64,000 nucleotides of DNA from Hymenoscyphus infarciens (GCA_001414345.1 LLCB01000094.1:122466-186465); one strand, 5' to 3'; shown: positions 23,227 to 34,912, numbered from the stretch's first letter. Made by a program: numbers and translations. The notes: generated by a model not told the origin, from the sequence alone.

Positions 23227-25030
23227 ATGGAGTGGTTAGGCCATGCAAGGACCACCTTTACTCACTCACCCTCTCCTCTTGCCCTGACCAAGAATGATGG
23301 CTCAGAAACGGATCTGTTAAGGAGTAAGTCGACTTCCTACCTTATCTACCCATTTTCGCAGGCCTCAAACTCACCTTTTCAAAGTATGCGAGGAATCCAC
23401 GCCACCATGTCAACTCAATCCATTCCTCTTCAACGGCCATGTCCAGACCATGTTGACCTCGTTCAAAGATGATGGTCCCCCAGTCTTCTATAAGCGCAAG
23501 ATCTTTGAAGCTGAGGACCCAACTTATGAGGGAGTAAGCTTAAATTATTTCTTTGCTTTCACGTCAAAATGTCTTCTTCTCAAAAAGAAATTCCTAGATA
23601 GCTTTCCTGCATCTGTATTGAATGAAGATTCACGATTTTTATTTGCAACAGTTTTCCAAAGCATCAAAACTGACTCCCCCCTAGACCTATGCTGTTGATT
23701 TCGTTGTCACTCCAAACACAGACACAGATGACAGTTTGCCAATTCGTACAACTCTCTACACTGATGAAGAGTTTGACGGCATTGCTTCTCTCGATACTAG
23801 GCCCATGCTTGTGACCTTGCATGGACTTTCTGGAGGCTCTTATGAAATTTACCTCAAGCATGTCCTATACCCTTTAATCCAAGAGCACGAGACGCAGCAA
23901 TGGGAGGCATGTGTCATCAACTCTCGTGGTTGTGCCAAACACAAGATCACAAGCAGTGTTCTCTATAATGCCAGAGCTACTTGGGACACCCGCCAGACTG
24001 TCAAGTGGTTGAGAAAGACCTTCCCAAATCGACCTCTCTATGGAATTGGTTTCTCACTAGGTGCAAATATTCTCACTACTTACCTGGGCGAGGAAGGAGA
24101 CGCATGTATTTTGAAAGCTGCCGTGGTCATCTCGAACCCTTGGAATTTGGAATCCGGATCGTTGGCACTGCAACGAACATGGCTCGGACGTGAGATCTAT
24201 TCAAAGACGATGGGAAACAACATGAAGAAACTCTTGGAGTTGCATCATGACCAAATCTCGAAGAACACAAATCTCGACTTTGAAAAGATACGTAAGGCTC
24301 GATATCTTCATGAGTTCGATCGAGAAGTCCAAGGACCGACTTGGGGATATCCTACCGAGGGAGCTTATTATCGAGATGCTTCTTCGACGGACGCTCTATT
24401 GGCAGTCAAGATTCCATTGTTTGCTATCAACGCAGAGGATGATCCTGTGAGTCGTTTTTTCCTTATTTTCATGCTGATCTTCATTCTCTCCCCCCACTAT
24501 CAACAAACTCGGGTAGGAAGGAGTCTAGTGTTTAGGAACGTCTAAATATTTGGATATCCAAGGACCTGGCTAACAGAAGATCGATATAGATTGCAAGCAG
24601 CGAGGCTCTACCATGGCAGGAAATTAAAGCTACACCATACGCTGTCATGTGCACAACTTCTCTTGGAGGACATCTTTCCTGGTTTGAGCTTGGTGGTGGT
24701 AGATGGCATGCTCGCCCGGTAAGATTCCCTTGGAAGTGGGAAATGTTATGTTGGAACTCCGAGGAGTCGAGTTACCGTTTCTACATTCTCGATTTTTTTT
24801 GGATTTCCTGCCCAACAGGAATTACTGCTATTTAGAACTCTCACTAATACCATCCGCAGGCGATCAACTTCCTCAACAAGATGGCTTTCGAAGTCAAGTC
24901 ACCACCCGTCCATGTCAACGGAGAGCGTACCAGGTTCGGACCTGAACACACAGCTGAATTCGTGCCAATGCGTCGTAAGATGGCATATGGCAAGGCTGAT
25001 CGCATCATCCAAGATGCAAGCCATGTATAA
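23227..25030 (+). CDS. alpha/beta hydrolase of the EMB8/YheT (yeast Eht1/Eeb1) type
   Basis: Five exons: 23227-23323, 23385-23533, 23685-24446, 24590-24718, 24860-25030; 435 residues. Family landmarks in order are 'TPPCQLNPFLFNGHVQTM', the oxyanion region 'LVTLHGLSGGSYE', the nucleophile elbow 'GIGFSLGANIL' (catalytic Ser), the acid region 'FAINAEDDP', and the late histidine in 'SLGGHLSWFE'. The complete triad suggests an active esterase or acyltransferase. Yeast relatives make medium-chain fatty acid ethyl esters from acyl-CoA, and others act on lipids, so the substrate here is open. Intron 1's acceptor (AG at 23383-23384) was chosen because the AG at 23370 breaks the frame. The start lies 281 bp from the divergent SCC4 start. 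Confidence 0.88.
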
Positions 25031-25426
25031 ACTCGAAGGGAGCACTAGGATGTACAGAAATCTCTTGGTCCAATAATTTCCCAAGAGTTGTAATGTTTCC
25101 CTGGATGATGAATATAGAATGTACAATAGGCTAGAGATTATTCATAGACATTTTTCATCTGCTTGCATAGATAGCGAAGATACCTCAGATACAGAGCATT
25201 AAAACGTTGAAAACATAACTCGTTGAACTTTTCTCAATTTTTTAGCAAATTTTAGAAAAACTCCATGGTATCTCAACCTTTTATGTACCTCCAAACACAC
25301 CGGCCAAATGCAACCCTCCCAAAACGCCTTGCAAGACAAAATTTCTATCTCTCCACAGCAACAAAGTCTCCCCATGATCCCGGGCGAGAAGTTCTTCATC
25401 TACACCGGATTGTCCACACCCAACCC
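25031..25426. other. convergent intergenic region
   Basis: This short AT-rich region between the hydrolase and LOC1 3' ends presumably contains both 3' UTRs and polyadenylation signals. No gene is seen. Confidence 0.4.
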
Positions 25427-26150
25427 CTAAGCAAAACTAACAGTCTTCTTCTTAAGTCTCAATGCCTTCGTCCCCGCAACAGCTGCCTCCCTCACCTCCC
25501 CATTCTCCGCCTTCTCAGCACTAGCCCTCTTCCTCTTCTTCTTCAACCCCTCCTTCGTCTCATCCAATTTACTTTTTCGATCCTCGACTCTCTTCTCCGC
25601 TTCTGCCTTTCGTGCTTCGCGGATGTTTTCCATCTGTCGCGCTTTCATCATTTTCGACTCGATTTGTCCGTCTTTTTCGGCGTGCACCATGGCGAGAATT
25701 GTCATCATTGATTCCTGTCACTTATTAGCTATTATCCTTTTTGGCCACTCATCTCTTTGACGCTCGAGAACTGGATGTGGGTTGATTGTAGGAATGCAAG
25801 AAAGTAGTGAGACATACCCTATCATCAACAAAAACCTTCCCCTTCTTCCCCCCCTTGGGTTTCTCCACTCCCACGGGCGTGATCATATTCAACGTCGGAA
25901 TCCCCAATTCCTTCTCGGTATAAATCCTCCTCTTCTTCTTCAGTTTATTCAACGCCGCTCCCTTCCCAGTCACCGAGCCGAGAGCTACGCCCTTTGATTG
26001 CGTCTTTTTTGATTTTGCGCTCTTGGGCTTGGAGATGCCGTCGCCTTGGGAGCCGGTGCTGCGGGACTTGGAGGAGGTCTTGGAGTTCTTTATACCTGAT
26101 TTGTTGGTTGCGTGTTTGGATTTTACTGTGGATGTGCGGGAGGGCGCCAT
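25427..26150 (-). CDS. LOC1: Loc1, 60S ribosome assembly / mRNA localisation factor
   Basis: Two exons on the minus strand, 26150-25818 and 25714-25427; 206 residues, extremely Lys/Ser-rich. The conserved core spans the intron: '[20 protein letters not shown]' and '[15 protein letters not shown]', then '[20 protein letters not shown]' and '[20 protein letters not shown]', the pattern of fungal Loc1. The protein is nucleolar, binds RNA, and acts in 60S assembly and (in yeast) in ASH1 mRNA localisation. The C-terminal half is a charged helix, probably coiled coil. Confidence 0.88.
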
Positions 26151-26616
26151 TGTGGCGGTCGGGGAGGAGAGTGTTTACGGGCGTAAGGGTGATCCAATGG
26201 ATGGGAGTGAGGGGGGAGCTTGAGGTTGAGGTTGAGGTTGAGGCTCGCGATAAAAGATTATGGAGGAAAGTTTTTGGTGCAGGGATGTTGGAGGGCCCGC
26301 TAGCGCGATAGGGACCTCGATTTGATGGCGGGGAAAACGGCGCAGGCCAGGCCAGGTAAAGTAGTGGTTTAGGGAAAATAAAATTTGCGAGTTCAGAAAT
26401 TCCCGGTCAAGAGAGTCAAGTCAGTAAGTAGACTGCACGCACTGTTTGTGTGCATGTCAAGTCCATAAAGTTTGGACGTCCAATTGGGTTCGGTGGTTGA
26501 GAAGTTAGATACATTTTGGAGGGGTTCATATGTTCCGACTCAACTTCAATCGGTCCAGCCGCCACCACCTTTCAACTTGGTATCCAAAAACAATTCCAAT
26601 TCTTACAATAAACCGC

Positions 26617-27385
26617 CTATGTACTCAGAGTTCCCTTCGTACTAGGAACCTCTCCCTCCCTACCCGCCACCCTAGCAGTAGCCATCCTAATAGCAACAGC
26701 CAAAGCCTTAAAAGCGCTCTCCGCCCGATGATGATCATTTTCCCCCCTCAAGCAATCAACATGCATAGTAACTCTCGCGTTCTGCGCAAAACTCTGCATA
26801 CAATGGGGAATCATCTCGCAGCTCAGATCTCCAATCTTCTCCCTCTTCAAGCCTAATTCTATAACTGCATATGGTCGATTCGAGAGATCTACTACTGCGC
26901 GCGAGAGCGCTTCGTCCAGAGGAGCGTAGGCGGATCCGAAGCGCGCGAGACCCGTGGGAGTGCCTAGGGCGGTGTTGAATGCGCTTCCTAGGGCTAAGCA
27001 GACATCTTCTGCTGTGTGGTGGTCGTCGACTGTTTGGAAGTTTCAATTAGCAAGAATATCCAACTTGGGCTTCAAAGAACCAACCAAATTAATAGCTCCA
27101 AGAAAGGAAAAACATACTATGTAAATCCCCGTCACAAATTAAACTCAAGCTCCAACCGGCATGTTTCGCCAAAGCATGTAACATATGATCCAAGAATCCA
27201 ATTCCCGAGTTTATAGATATGGTTTGGCTCTTGCTGGATTGTGTAGCATGGCCCTCTGAGCCGCCTAATAATTTGGCATCGGTATCTTTGGGGAATGCGC
27301 CGCCGTCTAGGTTTATTGCGAGGACGATTTTGGTTTCGTTTGTGTTGCGGTTTAGCGCTGCGGATCGGACTGTTGGTTCTCCCAT
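26617..27385 (-). CDS. HIS3: imidazoleglycerol-phosphate dehydratase
   Basis: Two exons on the minus strand, 27385-27118 and 27029-26617; 226 residues, the normal size. It catalyses the sixth step of histidine synthesis, converting imidazole-glycerol phosphate to imidazole-acetol phosphate. Landmarks are '[20 protein letters not shown]', the first metal-binding stretch '[16 protein letters not shown]', '[14 protein letters not shown]' reconstituted across the intron, '[20 protein letters not shown]' and '[15 protein letters not shown]' (second His pair). The manganese-binding histidines and glutamates are all present. The gene is head-to-head with a small membrane protein gene, 273 bp between starts. 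Confidence 0.96.
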
Positions 27386-27658
27386 TTTCGTAAGACCTTT
27401 GTAAGGTTGGGGAGGTGATTGTTAATTAGTGGTGCTGTATTCGTTTGAACTCCAGTGGCTGATTTGGAAATATTTTGGAGCTTGGGCGACATCGGGAGGA
27501 GCTCGGGATTGAGAAAGCAAACCCCGATTGGCCTGTGCTGTCCATGACGTTCGGAAAGTGCTTCGATCGAGGCCTCGAGGCCCGGGACCTTTCATTCCAA
27601 AGCTTCAAGACAACACGACTTCTCTCATTTCGAAAGAGGAGTCAAATGTACTACGACG
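27386..27658. promoter_or_regulatory. divergent promoter of HIS3 and the small membrane protein gene
   Basis: The two start codons are separated by 273 bp. A GAGTCA hexamer at 27639-27644 (TGACTC on the other strand) matches the core of the Gcn4/CPC-1 site that controls amino-acid genes. It is 254 bp upstream of the HIS3 ATG and 15 bp before the divergent ATG. One hexamer may be chance. Confidence 0.4.
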
Positions 27659-28191
27659 ATGAAGGAACATACTACTGGCGGGTTGAAGAATGAGGATGCT
27701 GAAGGAGCAGCTTGGGAAGGTGGAAAGGGTGCTTTGATTGGAGCTTCAAAGGTATGGCATGGCGTGACTTTTCTCATTTTCATTTTCCTAGATGGAAAAG
27801 AAATACTAACATATTGTGTAGTGGGGAATTGTATATGGCGGACTTGGTGGTTTGGCCTATGCTATGTCACCTATTTACAGAGGATTGACAATTCAATTTA
27901 AAGTGTGAGTTACATCCAGTTCATAGACTGGCTATGGCAATACTAATGATGTATAGCTTCATACAGATGTCTGGTAAGACTAACCCCTTTTTTTCCCGCA
28001 CCAAATTAATAGAACCAAAGCTGACTTTGAAAGGTATGATCACGGGTGCTTGCTTAGAAGCTGATCGGAGAATCAGAGACTACCAAGTACGAGTAAGGAT
28101 GCAGAAACGTATCATGAGAGATCGTGCTGCTTGGGAGAGATACGAGCAGGAATTCGATGAACCAGAACCAACACCAGAGAAACCAAAATGA
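27659..28191 (+). CDS. small membrane protein, possibly mitochondrial (Rcf/HIG1-like)
   Basis: Four exons: 27659-27751, 27822-27904, 27957-27973 (only 17 bases) and 28034-28191; 116 residues. A hydrophilic start is followed by 'GGKGALIGASKWGIVYGGLG', 'YRGLTIQFKVFIQMSGMITG' and 'CLEADRRIRDYQ', then a charged C-terminal tail. The two Gly-rich hydrophobic segments followed by an R-rich stretch resemble small HIG1/Rcf-type proteins that associate with respiratory complexes. I am not certain of that family. The intact phase across four exons, with a micro-exon between good splice sites, supports a real gene. Confidence 0.7.
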
Positions 28192-28330
28192 TCAACAACA
28201 TTGTATCTAAGTCTTCAAAGAAAATTTTCGACATGACTTGATCAATATATAAATGCTAAACCATTTACGCCAGCTAGCTACCCTATAGCTAGTCCCCAAA
28301 CGCCATTCGTCATTCCCTATCGTTTCCTCA

Positions 28331-29506
28331 TTATTTTTTCGCAATGAACTTGTTTGGGTTCATGTTGAGTTTTGATAACCTTGCAATACATCCACTCAGC
28401 TGAAGTAGAGTCTGAACACCCTCCAAGATCTTCATATGTGTAAATCCAATCTCTTTGATGAACTCCAACTTCGCATGTTCGCTCAAACTTGGTATCGTCT
28501 TTGTAACCCGGAACATGGTACTGATAATGTCGTGACTCGAATATCCCAAATCCCAAAGTTCCTTCAAAATCTCCAAAGCAGCATCCACTTTTCCCTCATG
28601 GCATGCCTTGAGCATTGCCTGGATCTTGACAGGATGAGGAGAATCCACAACCTTGAACACATTATCCCCACTCAAAAACCCGAAACCCGCCCAAGTAGAC
28701 TGCAAATTATTAATGGCCTGTCGCATATCTCCTTCCGCAGTGAAAACCAAAGCAGCCAGGCCATCCTCACTATATTCTACCTTCTCCGCTTCGATAATCT
28801 GCAATATCCTCTTCACAACTTGGGCGTCTGTTAAGCGGGAATATCTGAGGATGGCGCAACGAGATTGGAGAGGTTCGATGATCTTATTCGATTGATTGCA
28901 GGCGAATGCGAATCTTGTAGTGGCGGAATAGATTTCCATCGTTCGACGGAGGGCTTGTTGGGCTCCGGATGTCATGCTGTCTGCTTCGTCGAGGATGACT
29001 AGTTTTTGGCGACCTTGGGGGAGGGTTACTTTCTTTTGGGCGAAGCCCTTGATTCGGTTTCGGACAACGTCGATACCTGAAGTATAGACAGTCAGTAAAG
29101 CCTTCCTGTGCTTGGTGGGAATTACAAACCTCGCTCGTCACTGGCATTGAGTTCCAAAACCGCCTCCTTGTATGAATCCCCCAGCATCTGCCTCGCAAGA
29201 CACAATACCGAAGTCGTCTTTCCAATTCCCGGCATACCAGAGATAATAACATGCGGCATATTCCCATCCTTTGCGATAATCTTCAGTCTTTCAACAGTCT
29301 CGGTATTGCCAACAATATCGTCCAGAAAGACGGGTCTGTATTTCTCAACCCTATGGAAGAATTAGCTTGGGGAAAGGAAGGAATTGAGAGGGGAAGGCTT
29401 ACCATGGCAGTTCATAGTTCGCGATACCATTGGTATTGGCTTTCAACACATTCTTTGCTGCGGATGTGGAGGATTCTCCCTTCTCTTCGCCCTTTGCTTT
29501 GGCCAT
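28331..29506 (-). CDS. RFC4: replication factor C small subunit (Rfc4 / human RFC2 type)
   Basis: Three exons on the minus strand: 29506-29403, 29350-29130, 29076-28331; 356 residues. It is an AAA+ ATPase of the clamp loader that opens and loads PCNA at primer ends. Visible motifs are 'LPWVEKYRP' (RFC box), Walker A 'GMPGIGKTT', 'NASDERGIDVVRN', Walker B '[10 protein letters not shown]', and '[11 protein letters not shown]' with the SRC arginine finger; a helical collar domain follows. The 'DEAD' rather than 'DECD' box and the overall wording fit the subunit called Rfc4 in yeast and RFC2 in animals; the numbering is inferred. Confidence 0.92.
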
Positions 29507-30077
29507 TTTGGTGTTGGTGGTGAAGGTGTCGCGTTTTGAAGCTAGGAGACGCGAAGTTGTTCACAATGCACGGACCAATTTATTTAGTCCTTAAAGTTCC
29601 ACGAAGCTTCAACGAAGTCACTTACGTTCAGGAAAGCATCTAGCTGGAACATATACCTACGTACTGGTAGTCCAGTTACGTGGTATGCTCGGGAGTAGTT
29701 GGCTCCATAAACTTGAATTCCTCGAGTGGTGCAATACGCCGCGTGTACCCCTCCATTCTTGATATACCACGCCTTTCGTTCTGCATCGTTTCATCAGGCA
29801 GCCAAAGATTGCAAGAACGGATGTATATGAATTTTCTTTCCAAGCAGCGTAGCATGACGCGCACATCTTCTGTTTCTGATATGCATTACCCTTCGTTCTA
29901 CATCATTGTATCAGGTAGCCATATTTCTTTGAATCCTGTTAGGAAGGAATATATTTCTATAAACTCCAAATTCATCTTCTTGGCCGTTTTTTTAAATTAC
30001 CACCAGCTAGCTCTCTTCTTATTTTGTTCCAAATCCAATCTTGTTAAAGACTCAAGTCAAGCTTTATATCTGTCAAC
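29507..30077. promoter_or_regulatory. divergent region RFC4 / FAD pseudogene
   Basis: This is the upstream region of RFC4 and the flank of the frameshifted FAD oxidoreductase. An open plus-strand frame from 29680 runs into the pseudogene in its second frame, but its sequence before about 30090 does not resemble the family. Confidence 0.35.
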
Positions 30078-31571
30078 ATGGAGCAACCAAACATTTTTTC
30101 CGGTACGGAATTCAACTCTTCCGTATTGGGGAGAAGAGCTCCATGAACTTGATAGTTACCGATTCACAGAACAATTACTAGAAGAATGTGATGTTCTGGT
30201 ACTTGGAGCGGGTTTGAGTGGTGTCTCGGCAGCCTATCATCTCTTCACAGATAATCCATCTCCGCCTTCCGTTGTCCTTCTCAAGGCTAGAGAAGTAGGT
30301 TCAGGAGCAACGGGACGAAATGGTACGGGCTCCCCTATACTATCGCAAACATTGCGCTGATTCAAGAACCCAGGTGGTCATCTCATGATGTTGTACTCAT
30401 GGATGGACAAAGTGACCAAAGCACACGGCCTGAAAGCTGCAAAAGAACTAGCCGCTTTACGGCTGAGAAAGTTTATGCTATGAAAGCGGTAGCCGAAAAG
30501 AAGAAGCTCGATTTCGAAGCAGTGCTCACTCGTTGTTATGATACCTTTCTTACTCCGGCTCACGCGGATGAGTGTGAAAGGATGTATGCGAGGCAATTAG
30601 ACGAGGGAGTGGATTTCATACAAAATATCCAATTCATAGGACCAAAGCACGTTGAGCTCGTGAGTCTACTCCTCCTTGAAGTTCCTAATGCTTACACAGA
30701 TCAGATTACTGGGGTTGAAGGAGCTAAGGTTACAACTTCTGCAACTGCTCTTCAACTTTGGCCATACAAATTTGTTACTGGTTTACTTGCTAGATTAGTC
30801 GAAAAGACCGCAAACAACGTGAAGACTCACACGCCTGTCACATCAACCACAAATGACCGGGGCTGCTCCATTGCCCAAACCCCTCGAGGAAATCTCCGTG
30901 CGAAGAAGATTATATTTGCAACCAATGCCTACACTGCTGCTATCTGTCCCACCGTTACCCGTAAGATTGTGCCGATTAAGATCACCTGCTCTCACATCTC
31001 CGTTCCCGAATATATTGCTCACCCACCTCCTCATCTCAACCAAACATATGGGCTCAATTACGACGGACCTGCGGTGAGACATTATCTGATCCCACGTCCC
31101 GATGGTGGTATCATTTGCGGGGGAGGAAGGGAGACATACGTCAAAGACAAAAGCGTTTGGTTCACAATGTCGATGACAGCACGCTCCACGAGCCAGCTCG
31201 TTCCCATTTCGGGTCAGTCATGCAAAAGAACTTCATCGGCTGGGAAAAGAGCGGCGCGGCGATAGATTACCTATGGACCGGAAGTAAGTCTTGACTTTCC
31301 TGTGAGACCCAACTTAGCAAAACCCTCGCTTTTGTTTTGGGATGAAGGATTAGCAGCTGACTCTGACTATTTAGTACTTGGATGGACATCAGATGATATG
31401 CCACATTGCGGAGCCGTCCCTGGACAGAAGAATCATTTCGTTCTTGCTGGTTATAATGGCGGGGGAATGCCAATCATATTCCTCGCAGCGAAAGGAATTG
31501 CAAAGATGATCAAGGAAGATGTTCTATTTGAGGAAAGTGGCCTACTTAGAATTTTCAAATGTACGCAATAA
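30078..31571 (+). pseudogene. FAD-dependent (DAO-type) oxidoreductase, broken by three single-base shifts
   Basis: Recognisable parts lie at 30078-30322, 30374-31283 and 31375-31571, separated by two canonical introns. They show the FAD-binding 'CDVLVLGAGLSGVSAAYHL', 'SGATGRNGGH', 'TALQLWPYKFVTGLLARLVE', 'FATNAYTAAICP', 'RPDGGIICGGGRE' and the C-terminal 'PGQKNHFVLAGYNGGGMPII'. The frame changes three times. First comes a +1 at the T6 run near 30093-30098, where the start-codon frame fails and the family frame begins. Then a -1 falls near 30445-30465, and another -1 near 31158-31163. Splice sites are intact, so the decay looks recent. The family oxidises amine or amino-acid substrates; the substrate is unknown. 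Sequencing error is a less likely explanation for three separate shifts. Confidence 0.8.
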
Positions 31572-33100
31572 AGACTTGTTGACGACGTTGTTCGTTAGAC
31601 GTAAGTGACTTCCAACATTGATTTTGGCTCGGTGCGGTGGAGGTGTAAAACCCAGTCTCCAATATCTATTTTCGATACGTAACTGGGGAGGTGATTCGTT
31701 GGAAAACCCAACCCACTGACAACAAGACGAAGCCGGGGACGTGGGAAATTGCGATTCGCTGGCGAAGAAAACCAACACCAACCAACAAGGCGGGGTTTTC
31801 AAATCTTCGGCCGCCGATTTGACATAAAGATTTCTTTTGACGTATATCTAGGTGCTTGGTGGCTTCCCGCTTCTCTTGGCAATCATATACGTTTCTCTGA
31901 ATGCTTTCCCCCATATTATCTTCCGCTACTTTATTTGTGGGTTTGTTTTCTAGTCATCATTTCTAGAATCTTACTCTCTGGTAAAGGGAGTTGTGGATTC
32001 GAGCTGAATCTCACGCGGCAATGGCTTTTTTCTTGAGGCTTACTCTGCAGTAGAAGCCGAAGAAGTTTATAGGCTACATGAGCGGCCGCAAGCACAGATA
32101 GACGAAGTATATAGAAGGCGAGATTTTAGGTCAACGCCGCAATGCGATGAGCCTTCGGCCGATTTTAAGATTGCGCGTTTGTTTTTTTATTTGTTTGTTG
32201 GAATGAGAGTTATATTTCGTACATTTCTCTGTGAAAGCGGTGAATGTAGGAAATGTGGAGAGAATCCCCCTACTAAGAAGAGTTATCAATTTTGATCAAA
32301 CTTATGACCGGCTCTTTGTTAAAGATTTAAAAATAACTACCACATTCCATCATCTCGAGCCGCCGATTTACAATTATTCAATGCCAAATTATCGGTCTAT
32401 CGCGAAGCAAATGTCCAAGTAGAGCTGGCACATGGATATGACCCAGCCATACCGATGGCGTCTGTTTCGGATGTCTGACTTCCCGCGGTTCTTACAAGGA
32501 ATCGCGGCTATCCCAGGCTATCATCCAAAGAGAATCTCTTTCTTTCCAGGCTTCTAACTGGCTGTATCAACGCGATATGATCTTCGGTCCGGAAAAATAA
32601 AGTGACTTTCTCTAACCCTGCTGACCATGTGGAGTTGAAGGATGCGATTTGGCCAATTGGATCTACAAATAAAGGTGCAGAGCTGCTCAGCCCCCCTTCA
32701 TCGCTTCTTTTCTTTTCTGCGCCGTTGCTTACATCCAACCTGCCAGCGCGGGTAGAAAGATGACCGCGGTCGGCAACCCGAAATAACTCTCTGCTGTCAA
32801 AGAAACAAAGAAACCATGAACTCTGCTGTGTTACCAAGCCTGAGCAAGGCTACGCAAGAAATCAACAACCACAACCAACATTAGTATATATATCCTTTGC
32901 CTCTTGCCCCAAATGTCTTTTTTCTTCACCAACCTCACACACACACACAAAATCCTCCCTTTTCTTTAGTCTTTTTTCCTTGAGTCTATTTCCTAGTCTT
33001 TTTTCCTTGGATCTTCTACTATTTATCAGTCGTACCTGTCTACTTTGCTTTACTTAGTTACCAACTACTCAATCAACCAATCCTCTACCTAATATTCAAT
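31572..33100. other. intergenic region, no supported gene
   Basis: Open frames up to about 109 codons occur on both strands without recognisable content. The right part (32875-33100) is CT-rich with a short (CA)n at 32937-32950. It looks like the promoter and 5' leader of the secreted cupin gene, including a TATATATA stretch near 32884-32891. Confidence 0.45.
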
Positions 33101-33919
33101 ATGCTTGTCAACTCTACCGCCGTCGCCATCGCCATCATGGCTTTCATGGCCAATGCTGCACCTGCGCCAGCTCCTAGCATGGTTAGCACAGCATCTTCTG
33201 CTCCCAGCAACGTTAGCACTTCTGCTCCATCTACCAAATCCGACAGTGCACCAGCGGCTCCTCTTCCCTCGGATATCACCAAGCAACTCTTCCTCGCCGA
33301 CTCAGCAGCCGATCGATACACTCTCCTCCCCGACGACAAGCAATTTGTCTTCAACTTCGACGACCCAACCAAAAAGGGAAAGGGAGGACCGGGTGGTGAT
33401 CTTGTTGCTGCGAACAGAAAGACCTTCGCACCTCTAGTCGGAACTGGTTCAGGAATGGCAGTTGGTTTCCTCAAAGGCTGCGGATTTAACACACCGCATG
33501 TGCACCCCAGAGCCACAGAGCTTCAGATCGTCATCAAGGGAAAAGTTGTCACTGAAATGGTTCCCGAAAACGGAGTCCTAAACGACCCAAAGAACCCTAA
33601 ATCAGGCCGAAGAGTAATCCGCAACGAACTCGGACCCTTCCAAATGACTCCTTTCTACCAAGGCTCAGTCCACTCGCAATTCAACCCTGAATGCGAAGAC
33701 GCACAATTCATCGCTTCGTTCAATGCCGAGGACTTTGGAACTGGACAGGTGGCTGATGAGCTCCTCGCTATGAACGGGAATACGTTTACTGCCGCTTTCG
33801 GAGAGGCTGTTGAGGCCAAGGATTTGGAAAAGTTTAGAAAACAGATTCCTCTTTCTATTGCTCAAGGCGTTGCCGATTGTATCAAAAGATGTCCTCAGGT
33901 TGTTTCTAAGCCAATGTGA
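33101..33919 (+). CDS. secreted germin-like cupin (spherulin-1 type)
   Basis: A single exon of 272 residues. Residues 1-19 form a signal peptide ('MLVNSTAVAIAIMAFMANA', cleavage likely after ANA). A Ser/Ala/Pro-rich linker of about 45 residues follows, then one cupin domain. Germin box 1 is 'GCGFNTPHVHPRATELQIV' and gives the His-x-His and Glu metal ligands. Box 2 is 'PFYQGSVHSQFNPECEDA' and supplies the fourth-ligand His. Two cysteines near the C-terminus ('DCIKRCPQ') may pair. Fungal relatives are secreted, stress- or starvation-associated proteins, some with oxalate- or superoxide-directed activity; no activity can be assigned here. Confidence 0.9.
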   Translation: MLVNSTAVAIAIMAFMANAAPAPAPSMVSTASSAPSNVSTSAPSTKSDSAPAAPLPSDITKQLFLADSAADRYTLLPDDKQFVFNFDDPTKKGKGGPGGDLVAANRKTFAPLVGTGSGMAVGFLKGCGFNTPHVHPRATELQIVIKGKVVTEMVPENGVLNDPKNPKSGRRVIRNELGPFQMTPFYQGSVHSQFNPECEDAQFIASFNAEDFGTGQVADELLAMNGNTFTAAFGEAVEAKDLEKFRKQIPLSIAQGVADCIKRCPQVVSKPM

Positions 33920-34912
33920 GCTCTTGAGCTCTGAGGTTGCAGCTTTTCAGGTTAATGGGATGGGAATAATTGGGTGTCGTCTGCATTGGGTGTTTGGTTT
34001 TTAGCATAGCATAGCATAGCATAGCATAGCATAGGTAGCGAGCGAGCGTTTCTGTTTTATTCAATTATTTTTCTTGCTTCAATTCTCATCTCTTTGATTT
34101 TGCATCCCTTTTGGACAATCGATGTATGCATGCATTTATTGGACGTGTCCTGTCGTTATTGGCGAATAAATCAAATCAAAAGAATAGAATATTCAATCTT
34201 CTTATCTACAAAGTATTTCCTGTCGTAGTTCTTTCGGAAATCAAGCTAAAGATCCAATCATTGTTCTGCGTACATCCCCGCCGTTACTATTACTTCAACC
34301 ATTCTTGGATTTATTACAGCTGTTGCTGGAGGACGCGCGTAGAAAAATCAAGTGATCTAGTCGCCGACTCTGGGATTCAATTATGTCCACGCAGAGTAAT
34401 GACCGAAATTCTCACCCTGCCCAACACTCCCAAAACAACCTTCCTTTTGGACATCAGCCCTTCACCCCTCCAGGTGAACTTTACCGCAAGGAGTAGTGCG
34501 AAAGTACTCAGGCCCTCGTCTCACCACACCCACTCGCTTCCAGGCTCCTTTACGTAGGCGCGCGTCTATTTTCAGACCTCCAGCTCCTTTCCAGCTTCTA
34601 TGCTTAAGTAAGAGGAAGGATTGCATGATCATGCTTATTGCTGGAAAAGCCTACTGATCGGGCCTGCCTGAAGGATTTTCTGCGTTTTGTTGCATGTCGA
34701 ACTTGGGGCATCAGGTGATTCAGGGTGGCGGTGTGCGGTTGATGACTGTGGTTTTTACTTGCGAGAGTTTTGTGGCAATTTTGCGGTGTGGGATTGTTGG
34801 CGTAGGAGAATGATGGTGTTTCTTACTCGTTGTGGTATTGCTGTTGGAAGTTTCCGATTTTTGAGCAATTCTGAATCGAATGCTGGAAATTTATTCCCAA
34901 GTCAAAATCTAC
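33920..34912. other. intergenic region between cupin and chitinase genes
   Basis: This is a convergent region. It begins with the cupin 3' flank, including an (AGCAT)n pentanucleotide run, and ends at the chitinase stop. Open frames of 64-148 codons have no recognisable content. A possible extra 3' exon of the chitinase would fall near 34720-34890 on the minus strand. Confidence 0.4.
34003..34034. repeat. (AGCAT)n microsatellite
   Basis: Six consecutive copies of the pentanucleotide AGCAT lie about 90 bp after the cupin stop codon, probably in its 3' UTR. Confidence 0.85.

Noticed and set aside
29680..30090. Upstream extension of the FAD oxidoreductase frame as a true N-terminus
   Set aside because: The residues before about 30090 do not resemble the family, whereas the ATG at 30078 gives a family-like start if the T-run shift is taken into account.
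33085..33516. Minus-strand 143-codon frame opposite the cupin
   Set aside because: Ala/Gly-rich antisense artefact of the Ser/Ala/Pro-rich linker codons.
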